From assembly GCA_964372115.1 (NCBI GenBank), contig CAYJPN010000027.1:17495-81494 (forward strand): a stretch of 64,000 nucleotides of DNA, written 5' to 3'. How positions within the stretch are numbered: position 1 is the stretch's first letter; every line of letters starts with the position of its first letter. The position numbers and the translations under genes are program-made. The stretch is from CG2-30-36-16 sp964372115. GTDB lineage: Bacteria; Bacteroidota; Ignavibacteria; Ignavibacteriales; Ignavibacteriaceae. The notes under the pieces were generated by a model. The model ran no database searches. It saw only the letters and a list, made by a program, of their open reading frames with translations, and was not told the DNA's origin. Below, in pieces: positions 1 through 7,163 of the stretch.

Positions 1-6
1 CGGGTT

Positions 7-175
7 GAAACGGTTTTCTTCTGAATTAAAATGGTTTTTAAGTTAAGGAAAATACTTTTAAATCAAAGGAAAATGGTTTTTGTGTTGGTTAAAATGCTTT
101 TGAAGCAGCGGAAAATGGTTTTAATGCCGGGGAAAATGTTCTTTAACTTGATGAAAATACTTTTATGTTCGGTTT
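7..175. repeat. 21-bp phased degenerate tandem repeat, about 8 units
   Basis: The core AAAATRSTTTT recurs at exact 21-bp steps, at 28, 49, 70, 91, 112, 133 and 154, with a weaker unit at 7. Spacing is invariant although the ten or so bases between cores vary freely. One + frame (31-177) is open and would encode a heptad repeat beginning Lys-Met/Ile-Val/Leu-Phe/Leu, but a TGA at 22-24 closes it upstream and there is no convincing start. A 21-bp period is two helical turns, so phased A/T runs could also bend the DNA. Confidence 0.85.
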
Positions 176-337
176 GACCTTTTTTGAGGATATTATTAAA
201 TTTATAGCGGGAAAGGTGAAGATATTGAGCCCCGTTCAAAACTGAAATTCTCTTAATGCTGTTATGTTTATGAACGTATGTTTAGAAAGTAACGCGGCGC
301 AGCCGCAATATTTAATAAATAATACTGGAGTAATAAC

Positions 338-1018
338 ATGAAAAATGCCGAAAAGAACAAACTGAACATGTACGGCGAAGCGCTCGCTGTGATGGATGCA
401 AATTCCGCTGTTTACGCAGATACCCCGATTGTGGGTGAAACACTTGAATCTTTTAGGGGAAAAACAACGGAGATTAAGCAGATCGATTCCGATTTTTTTA
501 GTCGTACAAAAGCCGAAACCCTGCGTAAAGAAATTGCCGAGGAGAAACTTACCGCCGGCATTGTTAAATTAGCGAGCGCACTTTTTGTGCTTGGCAATAA
601 AACGGGTAATACCGATTTAATGATAAACGCAAAGGTTACACGGACTAATCTGCAGAACATGCGGGATATTGAACTCGTTGACAAATCCGAGGATATACTT
701 GCTTTCGGTAATCAGCATAAAGCAGAACTTGTTCCTTACGGTATTAACGATGAGTTTCTTACTTCGGTACAGGGACATTATACCGAGTTCAATTCCGCTT
801 TAAACAACAGATCGGATGAAAGGGCTGAAAGTATTGCCGCACGTGAAAAGCTTACAAGGCTGTTTGACGAAGCAGACCGGATGCTGAAGAATGAACTTGA
901 TCCGCTTATTGAAATTTACTGCGATATTAACCCGGATTTTTGCAATGCATATAAAGCGGCAAGAGTAATAAAGGATTTGGCTGCGAGCCATAAAAGTGCT
1001 GCGATTACGCCGGAATGA
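338..1018 (+). CDS. Conserved-looking hypothetical protein, helical, 226 aa
   Basis: This encodes a soluble, charged, mostly helical protein of 226 residues with no signal peptide or membrane segment. I do not recognise the family. The start at 338 is supported by a GGAG 9 bases upstream. Codon use looks like a real gene, with alternating charged and hydrophobic residues throughout. The gene lies between the 21-bp phased repeat upstream and a 7-bp repeat array that begins at its stop codon. No neighbour suggests a function. Confidence 0.7.
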   Translation: MKNAEKNKLNMYGEALAVMDANSAVYADTPIVGETLESFRGKTTEIKQIDSDFFSRTKAETLRKEIAEEKLTAGIVKLASALFVLGNKTGNTDLMINAKVTRTNLQNMRDIELVDKSEDILAFGNQHKAELVPYGINDEFLTSVQGHYTEFNSALNNRSDERAESIAAREKLTRLFDEADRMLKNELDPLIEIYCDINPDFCNAYKAARVIKDLAASHKSAAITPE

Positions 1019-1140
1019 ATTATGAATTATGATTTATGAATTATGAATTATGAATTATGAATTATGAATTATGAATTATGATTTGTGAATTATGATTTGT
1101 GAATTATGAATTATGATTTATGAATTATGAATTATGAATT
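1015..1140. repeat. Heptamer array (ATGAATT)n
   Basis: About 18 units of a 7-bp repeat with consensus ATGAATT and variants ATGATTT and GTGAATT. The array starts on the stop codon of the preceding gene. The same or related 7-bp words recur at 36290-36357, 36728-36885 and 37757-37880, so this is a dispersed family in this genome. Confidence 0.9.
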
Positions 1141-1441
1141 AAAAAGTGTGGCAGGTTTTAAACGCAAAGAGCGCAAAGGAAGCGCAAAGTGCACAAAGTA
1201 ATCTTTTAATTAACTCTGCATTCTCAGCGCTTCATTGTGTTCTTAGAGCCTGCCCGACTCTGACGGGTTAAGTTGTTTTACTTAAACCGCAAAGTGTTAG
1301 TTGTGGTAGTTAGCAGTTAGAATTTTGAAGTAAGAATTATTTTAGTCCCTTAAGACGGCTACTAACTTTAGAATTCTAAAAGGATGGAATAGATGACGAT
1401 TCATTTGCAAGGTTTTTAATTTTTTTTCTGTGAGGAATTTT
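1141..1441. other. Intergenic, small repeats only
   Basis: No gene is visible. The stretch holds several CGCAAAG/CACAAAG words at 1161-1200 and a short GC-rich inverted repeat around 1250-1270 (CCCGACTCTGACGGG) that stands out in this AT-rich DNA. Confidence 0.6.
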
Positions 1442-1651
1442 ATGAAGAATGAAATAATTTTTATTGTGGAAGATTCTATTGACGGCGGATTTGAGGCAGC
1501 CGCAGTTGGATACTCGATTTTTACTCAAGCAGAAAACATGGACGAGTTGAAGAGAAATGTTGTTGAAGCAGTAAACTGTCATTTTGAAGAAAATGAAAAA
1601 CCTTCAATTATCCGGCTTCATTATATTAAAGAAGAAACTATTGCCGCTTGA
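1442..1651 (+). CDS. HicB-like antitoxin (2-oxoisovalerate-dehydrogenase-like family)
   Basis: A 69-residue protein of the short HicB-like group often mislabelled as a 2-oxoisovalerate dehydrogenase subunit. It has the hallmark start 'MKNEIIFIVEDSIDGGFEA', the GYSIFT segment and the C-terminal CHFEENEKPSIIRLHYI. Such proteins normally pair with a HicA toxin encoded directly downstream. The start at 1442 is preferred over an upstream GTG at 1430 because AGGAA lies 6 bases before it. The next frame begins with the first residues of a HicA and then switches to unrelated sequence, so this antitoxin has lost its partner. Confidence 0.75.
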   Translation: MKNEIIFIVEDSIDGGFEAAAVGYSIFTQAENMDELKRNVVEAVNCHFEENEKPSIIRLHYIKEETIAA

Positions 1652-2226
1652 AAATACCCCGGGATGTAGCCGCAGAAGAACTAATAAGCGGAATTATACA
1701 AAACGTTTTGGAGGATAAGTACTCACAAATACTTGATAATGTTATAATAAGAAACTATAAATGGGCAAAAAGTATTATTTCACCGGAAAAAAGAGCCGAA
1801 AAATACAGTCAAAAGTCCTCTCTTATTTTAATAACCGGCTCAAAGGATTCTGGTAAAAAAGAAGTTGCAAAAGCTCTCGAAAACCAATTGTTTAACGATG
1901 GTAGAATTGTTTATTTCCTTGGTATTGGAAATGTAAAATATGGCATTGATGCAGATATAACAAATGGTGAAGGCAGCAGTGAGGAACATCTCCGTAGATT
2001 AGCAGAAGTTGCTCACATTATACTTGATGCCGGTGCATTGCTTATTGTTACTGCGCGCGATTTAACACAAGATAATCTAGAAATAGTTAAAACTATTGTT
2101 AACCCGGATAAAATATTAACCATTTGGACTGGTGAAGAAGTTTCTACTGATGTCTCCTTCGATATAAAGGTACCCGGTTTAATGGATGTTAAAGAATCTT
2201 CTCAAATTATTAAAACTAAATTGTAA
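1648..2226 (+). pseudogene. HicA 5' end fused to a CysC-like fragment
   Basis: The first 13 residues (MKIPRDVAAEELI) match the usual start of HicA mRNA interferases, in the expected position overlapping the HicB-like gene. At 1691 the frame runs into a different protein resembling adenylylsulfate kinase or the C-terminal domain of CysN/C. That part has GSKDSGKKEVAKALE in place of the normal P-loop GxSGSGKS/T, then GRIVYFLGIGNVKYG and a LRRLAEVAHIILDAGALLI segment. The P-loop is altered and the upstream part of the kinase is missing, so catalytic activity is doubtful. The junction at 1691 is also the left edge of a 489-bp duplication. It is annotated as a chimeric remnant, though the 192-codon frame is open. 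Confidence 0.6.
1691..2179 (+). repeat. Long direct repeat, left copy (partner 3896-4405)
   Basis: These 489 bp recur nearly base for base at 3896-4405. The copies start at the same GAATTATACAAAACG and end at the same ACCCGGTT. The right copy is 21 bp longer because of one in-frame insertion near 4168. The pair brackets the AlbA_2-domain gene at 2543. Confidence 0.9.
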
Positions 2227-2542
2227 GATATGGGATTGATTTTTAAACCTTGGTAATTGAATGCTGGAAAGAAATAAAGGATTGTTGGAATTTGGTAAGG
2301 CTGGAATAGTGATTTTAACAAATACTTGTAGAAGAAAAGAGTAATACTAATTCTACAAGATTAGTTGCAAAATAGATGATGAGGAAAATAGGTTTTACAA
2401 AATATTGATTGTTCTCAGACAATGGTAGAAACAATTGCGGCTAACTCGCACCGAAGATGAGCATTTCCCAGTTATCCTTAACTTTCATTTTTATTAAAAA
2501 AAACTTTATAAAAATAGCGTTACTCTTGTTTTAAAACTTACA
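2227..2542. other. Intergenic, no gene seen
   Basis: Stops in all frames, no recognised RNA or repeat. The last 60 bases are very A/T-rich and probably include the promoter of the gene at 2543. Confidence 0.5.
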
Positions 2543-3874
2543 ATGACTGAATCAGAGATTATAAAAATATTAGAAACCGGTGAAACAGAACAGGTTGAGT
2601 TTAAACTAAATTTTGGTAGTTCTGTTATTGATTCTATTAACGCTTTTGCCAATACAAAAGGTGGGAAGGTTATATTAGGTGTTGAAGATACTGGAAATAT
2701 TCAAGGTGTTCAAGTAAGCAAAGAAACAATTCAGAACTGGATTAATGAAATTAAAAATAAGACTAATCCAGCTATTATTCCATTTGTTGAATTGTTTGAA
2801 ATTGATAAAAAAGAAGTTGTGCTATTTGACATCAGTGAATATCCAATAAAACCAGTATCATTTAAAGGACGATATTATAAAAGAGTTAAAAACTCAAATC
2901 ATCAAATGTCTATTACAGAAATTTCAAATGAGCATCTAAAAACAATTAATTCAAGTTGGGATTTTTACTCTGACCACCAACATTCTATTGATGATCTTTC
3001 AGAAGAGAAAATTTATAAATTCATTAGTAAGCTCGGAATTGATGTAGATCTATTAACTTTTCTAAATAAATTCGAGCTAACAAAAAACAATAATATTACA
3101 TTTGGCGCTTATCTTCTTTTTACCGCTCATGAACCTTTGTTATCTACAATAGAAGTAGGTCGATTTTCTACAGAGACTATTATAAAAGATAGTTTAACTG
3201 TTAGAACTGATTTAATTAGTGAAGTAGAGATAGTTTTTGATGCTATAAAAAAACATTTAAGTAAGGCTTATATTATAACAGGTAAACCGGAACGAGAAGA
3301 ACGCTGGGAATATCCGCTTGATGCAATTAGAGAAATTGTTGTTAATATGATTGTGCATCGAGATTATAGAAGCTCAAACGATTCAGTAATTAAAATATTT
3401 AATAATAGAATTGAATTTTTTAACCCTGGCGGTTTAATTGATAATTTAACCATAGAGCAAGTAATAAGTGGAAATTACCGTTCTCATCTAAGAAACAAAC
3501 AAATTGCAACTGTTTTTAAAGAAATAGGGCTAATTGAAAAATATGGCTCTGGTATTAAAAGAGTAATCGACACTTTTAATTCATATGGTTTAAAGGAACC
3601 TTTATTCCAATCCATTGAAAATGGATTTCTTGTTACAATGTTTAAACATGACACCGATACTGACACCGATACTGACACCGATACTGACACCGATAAACGT
3701 TATTCTAAAATATTATCTGTGTTAAAAACGGAAAAACGGACATCAATTGCTACTATCTCTAAAATGCTCAAAGTTAGTAAAAGTACAATTTTACGTGATA
3801 TTAAATATTTAAAAGAAAAAGGATTGTTAGAAAGGGTTGGCTCCGAAAAGAACGGCTATTGGGAGGTTTTGTAG
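2543..3874 (+). CDS. AlbA_2 (Schlafen-type) domain / HATPase_c_4 / winged-helix regulator
   Basis: A 443-residue protein with three parts. Residues about 10-125 form an AlbA_2 domain (EQVEFKLNFG, INAFANTKGGKVILGVED, KGRYYKRVKNSN). Residues about 255-365 form an ATP-binding helicase-like domain (DAIREIVVNMIVHRDY, NPGGL, EKYGSGIKRV). Residues about 390-443 form a winged helix (ATISKMLKVSKSTILRDIKYL). A (Thr-Asp)n linker at about 370-384 joins the last two. Such proteins are usually called putative transcriptional regulators or ATP-dependent helicases; their target is unknown. The gene sits alone between two copies of a ~490-bp direct repeat. Confidence 0.8.
   Translation: MTESEIIKILETGETEQVEFKLNFGSSVIDSINAFANTKGGKVILGVEDTGNIQGVQVSKETIQNWINEIKNKTNPAIIPFVELFEIDKKEVVLFDISEYPIKPVSFKGRYYKRVKNSNHQMSITEISNEHLKTINSSWDFYSDHQHSIDDLSEEKIYKFISKLGIDVDLLTFLNKFELTKNNNITFGAYLLFTAHEPLLSTIEVGRFSTETIIKDSLTVRTDLISEVEIVFDAIKKHLSKAYIITGKPEREERWEYPLDAIREIVVNMIVHRDYRSSNDSVIKIFNNRIEFFNPGGLIDNLTIEQVISGNYRSHLRNKQIATVFKEIGLIEKYGSGIKRVIDTFNSYGLKEPLFQSIENGFLVTMFKHDTDTDTDTDTDTDTDKRYSKILSVLKTEKRTSIATISKMLKVSKSTILRDIKYLKEKGLLERVGSEKNGYWEVL
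3650..3694 (+). repeat. In-frame 12-bp tandem repeat encoding (Thr-Asp)n
   Basis: Almost four copies of GACACCGATACT inside the regulator gene. Because the unit is 12 bp, slippage would lengthen or shorten the acidic linker without breaking the frame. Confidence 0.9.
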
Positions 3875-3895
3875 TAATTTGTAAATGTGAGTTCT

Positions 3896-4407
3896 GAATT
3901 ATACAAAACGTTTTGGAGGATAAGTACTCACAAATACTTGATAATGTTATAATAAGAAACTATAAATGGGCAAAAAGTATTATTTCACCGGAAAAAAGAG
4001 CCGAAAAATACAGTCAAAAGTCCTCTCTTATTTTAATAACCGGCTCAAAAGATTCCGGCAAAAAAGAAGTTGCAAAAGCTCTTGAAAACCAATTGTTTAA
4101 CGATGGTAGAATTGTTTACTTCTTGGGAATTGGAAATGTGAAATATGGCATTGATTCAGATCTTACAAATTCTGCCCGTTCCGCCGACGGAGGTGAAAGC
4201 AGCAGTGAAGAACATCTCCGTAGATTAGCAGAAGTTGCTCACATTATACTTGATGCCGGTGCATTGCTTATTGTTACTGCGCGCGATTTAACACAAGATA
4301 ATCTAGAAATAGTTAAAACTATTGTTAACCCGGATAAAATATTAACCATTTGGACTGGTGAAGAAGTTTCTACTGATGTCTCCTTCGATATAAAGGTACC
4401 CGGTTAA
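3896..4407 (+). pseudogene. CysC-like fragment, right copy of the duplication
   Basis: This is a second copy of the CysC-like sequence at 1691-2179, with the same altered P-loop segment. It lacks the HicA start and ends at a stop right after KVPG, where the left copy continues for another 15 residues. It has a 21-bp in-frame insertion (adding SARSADG) relative to the left copy. A TTG at 3913 could start a 164-codon frame, but both ends of the kinase are missing, so I treat it as a fragment. The S23 remnant begins at its right edge. Confidence 0.7.
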
Positions 4408-4560
4408 ATAAATCTTTAATTAATTTATTCTCTCATCGCGTTAATAACTTGAATTCCGGTAAAGCACTTAACGTTATATATAATTTAACAGGGTTAACTT
4501 CTCAATTGCGACGAGCTGCAAATAGTGTATCAGCAAATATCGCTTGCCCGGTGAAATAAG

Positions 4561-4908
4561 ATGTACTATGTATATGTTTTGAAAAGTTTAAAAGATGGTA
4601 ACTTTTATAAAGGATATACAAAAGACCTTAAAAAAAGATTTGAAGATCATAATAAAGGGAAAGTTGAATCTACTAAACTAAGAATACCCTTTGAACTGAT
4701 TTACTATGAAGCATGTAGGAACGAAGAAGACGCATTACATAGAGAAAAATATTCACCCCGTGAAATAAATGATTTTAACTAAACCAAATACTAAAGCTTA
4801 ATATTTAATAAACCGTATGTTGTAGTGATACGAGAATATTTCACGGGGTAAAAAACTCATTATGGTAATAGATATATAAAAAACAGACTGAAAAATGATT
4901 TAATATAG
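4561..4908 (+). pseudogene. GIY-YIG endonuclease gene, split by a nested element
   Basis: The 5' part (4561-4752) encodes MYYVYVLKS, then FYKGYTKDLKKRFEDHNKGK and HREKY. This gives the GIY-YIG signature (YVY..YKGYT), the catalytic Arg region (KKRFEDH) and the Glu of HREKY. The 3' part (4852-4908) encodes KTHYGNRYIKNRLKNDLI and a stop, the normal C-terminus of this single-domain UPF0213-like family. Between them lies a 95-bp inverted-repeat element that causes early termination. The intact protein would be about 82 residues. The gene starts and stops flush with the terminal repeats of its element. As it stands the product would lack its last helix. Confidence 0.85.
4754..4850. mobile_element. 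Nested ~95-bp MITE-like element
   Basis: Perfect 13-bp inverted ends ACCCCGTGAAATA (4755-4767) and TATTTCACGGGGT (4837-4849) enclose about 69 bp of AT-rich DNA without an ORF. It splits the GIY-YIG gene within the HREKY-LKTHYG region. The ends match those of the host element and of the element at 4978-5073, while the interiors differ. Confidence 0.8.
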
Positions 4909-4977
4909 TATTTCACGGGGCGAGAAGGCTTTGGAAGAAATACAAATAAGGATAAAAGACAGTTTTATATTATAGCT

Positions 4978-5073
4978 TGCCCTGTGAAATAAGTAGAACA
5001 TCATTGATTAAAAATTAATTTGCAAAAACATAATATAGAATTTGCCCTATAATACTTACTATTTCACGGGGCA
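4978..5073. mobile_element. 96-bp MITE-like element with the same terminal repeats
   Basis: Ends are TGCCCTGTGAAATA (4978-4991) and TATTTCACGGGGCA (5060-5073), a 14-bp inverted pair with one mismatch. The interior has no ORF. It interrupts the S23 gene after YIIA. Precise removal of these 96 bp gives ...YIIA-GGSAFETQ in frame, with no target duplication visible. Confidence 0.8.
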
Positions 5074-5250
5074 GGTGGTTCGGCTTTTGAGACCCAAAAT
5101 CATTTGATATATGGGCAAAAAGTCGGATACTTTGAAAGTGAAATTACAAAAAATATAATTTTAAACTATGATACGTTAATTTACGAACTAAATAAATTAT
5201 TAAAATCGCTCGGGAATTAATTTTCTCAACCTATTACTCAACCTCAACCT

Positions 5251-5490
5251 TAATATCCTCCCACACCGTAAAGATCGGTATAATTGGACTCGGCTATGTG
5301 GGATTGCCTCTTGGTTTAACTTTTGACCGTAAAGGATTTACCGTAATCGGGTTCGACGTTTATGGGACAAAAATACCACTTCTCGATGGTGGTAAGAGTT
5401 AAGTTCAACGACACATGATAAAAAGTAAATTTTGAATGAAATTGTTTGAGTGTTTTATTTACGTTAATTAATTTGTTTAACTATAGTATT
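5251..5490 (+). repeat. Segmental duplication, copy 1 (partner about 8417-8655)
   Basis: The dehydrogenase fragment and the following ~85 bp (ATGATAAAAAGTAAATTTTG and onward) recur at about 8417-8655 with scattered mismatches. The second copy ends just before legB, so the repeat may mark a recombination edge of the polysaccharide locus. Confidence 0.8.
5253..5402 (+). pseudogene. UDP-GlcNAc/UDP-glucose dehydrogenase N-terminal fragment, copy 1
   Basis: From 5271 the frame reads KIGIIGLGYVGLPLGLTFDR and continues KGFTVIGFDVYGTKIPLLDG to a stop at 5400-5402. This is the NAD-binding Rossmann start (GLGYVGLPL) of the WbpA/TuaD family, cut after about 44 codons. There is no start codon in frame nearby. 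A second, better-preserved copy lies at 8386-8565. Both copies break at the same point and are followed by the same ~85 bp of non-coding DNA. Confidence 0.8.
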
Positions 5491-5946
5491 GTCATGTATC
5501 CGTTAGCTAACGGATTGTTTTATGTGTAAAGATATTTTTTTACTTTTTACTTGCGGCTTGCCGCGCTATGATATAGCCATTTAACAATGTATCCATATAT
5601 GAATTTATCGGTTCTGTTTTACCAAGAACTTAGAAAATAGTAATTAAATTTTTTATTTTTTTTTGAAAGTAGATAAATAGGCAATACTTATTAAGACTAT
5701 AAAAATTAAAAGAAAAATTAATTCTACACTCCTAAGAATTAAAGAATTAGAAAAATTTCAAGGTAAAGCGTAGAAATAAATCTCAATATTAATGAGATTA
5801 ATACAGTAAATAGAGTCGAAGAGAAGAGTTTAGCCGGTATCTTTTCACAATCAGCTGATAGTGATCATTCAAAAAAAAAAATCAAGCCCGGGCGATAGCA
5901 ATAAGAGAAATATTAATTCAACAACTAATTTAGTTAATGAAAATAA
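5491..5946. other. Intergenic with short palindromes, no gene seen
   Basis: It contains the palindrome CGTTAGCTAACG near 5502 (GTTAGCTAAC recurs near 63008) and a 23-bp GC-rich hairpin at 5549-5571 (core GCGGCTTGCCGC). An inverted near-copy of the hairpin lies at 7339-7361, inside a broken toxin gene. No ORF or RNA gene was recognised. Confidence 0.6.
5549..5571. repeat. Short GC-rich palindromic repeat (inverted copy at 7339-7361)
   Basis: The two 23-bp sites agree at 22 positions in inverted orientation. Each contains a GCGGC-TT-GCYGC hairpin. Both are in decayed DNA of region 1. Confidence 0.75.
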
Positions 5947-6268
5947 ATGAGTAAATTATTTTCTGAAATAATTACTTTGATCAAAAAAGGAGATATTTTA
6001 ATATCTTCACATGGTTATGATGAGTTAGCTGATGACAATATATTTGTAAAAGAAATAATAGAAACAATTAATGATGCAAAAGTTATAAATGAGTATCCTG
6101 ATTACTCGAAAGGACCTTGTGTTTTGATTTTACAAAAGATAAGTCAAATAAACCGGTTCATGTAGTATGGGGTATTCCCCAAAATTCAAATTCACCGGCT
6201 TTATTAGTAACAGCTTATAGACCTGTCCCGGAAAGATGGAATGATGATTTTTCTAGGAGGAGAAAATG
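5947..6268 (+). pseudogene. DUF4258 protein, frameshifted (toxin-like)
   Basis: The 5' frame encodes MSKLFSEIITLIKKGDILIS and continues through HGYDELADDNIF to LILQK. The rest of the domain (DKSNKPVHVVWGIPQ ... TAYRPVPERWNDDFSRRRK) lies one frame over. The break is in an A-run near 6130-6136, where one A seems missing. Read through, the protein has about 107 residues, the family's usual length, and its stop overlaps the ATG of the next gene. DUF4258 proteins resemble small ribonuclease toxins and often have this downstream partner. It could be a true mutation or a sequencing error in the homopolymer. Confidence 0.75.
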
Positions 6269-6481
6269 AACAAACGAAAACAAATTAAAAGTATCCGTGA
6301 GGGTAATTATCTGGCGGAAGTAACGGTTGAAATACTGGAAACTAGCGAAAGTTGGTCCCCGTATTTGTTCTTGAAAGATGCTTATAAATTAGATGATGTT
6401 AGAGAAGCTTTACAAAAAAACGATTTGGAAAAAGCTATGAGACTAGCAAAGATTTATACTTTGCAACCTATTTCTGTTTAA
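6266..6481 (+). CDS. Small DUF4258-partner protein (putative antitoxin)
   Basis: A 71-residue protein (MNKRKQIKSIREGNYLAEVT, then SWSPYLFLKDAYKLDDVREAL). From memory this sequence type is commonly encoded right after DUF4258 genes. Its ATG overlaps the DUF4258 stop and AGGAGG lies just upstream, one of the strongest ribosome sites in the window. Function is not known; an antitoxin role is inferred from the pairing. Confidence 0.7.
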   Translation: MNKRKQIKSIREGNYLAEVTVEILETSESWSPYLFLKDAYKLDDVREALQKNDLEKAMRLAKIYTLQPISV

Positions 6482-6959
6482 TATATTTCAACGCAACTCT
6501 TATACGAATGGCTAAAAAGTATAAAAGTGAAAGTTACTTCTGTTTCAAAATTAGTAACGGGGATTATTAATTATGCTCAAAACAATTGAAGAACTAAAAA
6601 TAAACGGATAGAAAGCTTTAGGGTGTGGAATAAAATAGGACATTCATTAACAATTCAAAATGAATTTAATAATAATTTTATATTCCTGGATTAAGAAAAG
6701 GTTTTTCTATTCAACACCCATAATAGATTCTTTGGAACTTGCAGAAGCTACCAGGTTCCTATTGCAATACCAACAAGGCAGCGGCAATTATACTAAAGAA
6801 CGAAAAAAGAAAGTTGATAAGATTACTATTAAGGATATTGTTCAACAGTATAAAAGAGAATAGTGAGTTTGTCATCCTTACTCATCACCCGTCACTATGT
6901 CGCAATTTTTAATTTAGAATTTTTAATTTATTCCCTTTGCATTTATAAAGGAAAACGCT
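6482..6959 (+). other. Decayed intergenic stretch with one weak ORF (6660-6863)
   Basis: The 67-codon ORF at 6660 has a hydrophobic start and a C-terminal part (SGNYTKERKKKVDKITIKDI) that looks protein-like, perhaps the end of a small antitoxin-type gene. I cannot assign it. A 12-codon ATG frame at 6573 may be another gene remnant. No RNA or strong hairpin is seen. Confidence 0.35.
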
Positions 6960-7163
6960 ATGGATAAAAAACTCTTTGAAAAAGCATTAAAGATGCCGGT
7001 AAATGAGCGAGTTGTATTTGCGGAATTAATTCTTGCCAGCATGGATCAAGAAAATGAAGAGGTGCGTACTGCATGGCTAGATGAAGTTAATTGTAGAATG
7101 AAAGCAGTTAAGGAGGGGCGAGCAAAATTGTTGGACTTTAAAGCGCTTTATAATGCAAGTTAA
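6960..7163 (+). CDS. Addiction-module antitoxin (TIGR02574-like)
   Basis: A 67-residue protein, MDKKLFEKALKMPVNERVVF followed by AELILASMDQENEEVRTAWLDEV, typical of the small addiction-module family (LP..ER..LAE.L..S..) encoded before RelE/ParE toxins. A purine-rich AAAGGAAA lies 7-8 bases before the ATG. It overlaps the toxin reading frame at 7153 by 11 bases. The toxin is destroyed, so this antitoxin is an orphan here. Confidence 0.75.
   Translation: MDKKLFEKALKMPVNERVVFAELILASMDQENEEVRTAWLDEVNCRMKAVKEGRAKLLDFKALYNAS

Larger units (their letters stand above)
4545..4923 (+). mobile_element. GIY-YIG element bounded by terminal inverted repeats
   Basis: The left end is TGCCCGGTGAAATA (4545-4558) and the right end TATTTCACGGGGC (4909-4921), inverted copies differing at one position in the core. 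The nuclease ATG is 2 bases inside the left repeat and its TAG stop (4906-4908) directly abuts the right repeat, so the element is essentially one gene plus ends. Without a nested 95-bp insertion it is about 280 bp. It lies inside an S23 gene with no evident target duplication, and its removal restores that gene's frame. Exact outer ends are uncertain by 1-3 bases. Confidence 0.8.
4404..5220 (+). pseudogene. Four-helix-bundle (S23/IVP) protein gene interrupted by two elements
   Basis: Three pieces join into one S23-family protein: 4404-4544 (ending TSQLRRAANSVSANIA), 4924-4977 (EGFGRNTNKDKRQFYIIA) and 5074-5220 (GGSAFETQNHLIYGQKVG... to a stop). The family's conserved S.NIAEGFGR motif is cut exactly between Ala and Glu by one element and the protein is cut again after YIIA by another. 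Removing 4545-4923 and 4978-5073 restores a single open frame of 114 codons. The 5' end is lost where the CysC-like duplicate abuts it at about 4404. S23 proteins form four-helix bundles of unknown function. Confidence 0.85.

Noticed and set aside
1442..1651. 2-oxoisovalerate dehydrogenase subunit
   Set aside because: The small size and fold pattern are those of HicB-like antitoxins; the enzyme name is a propagated error.
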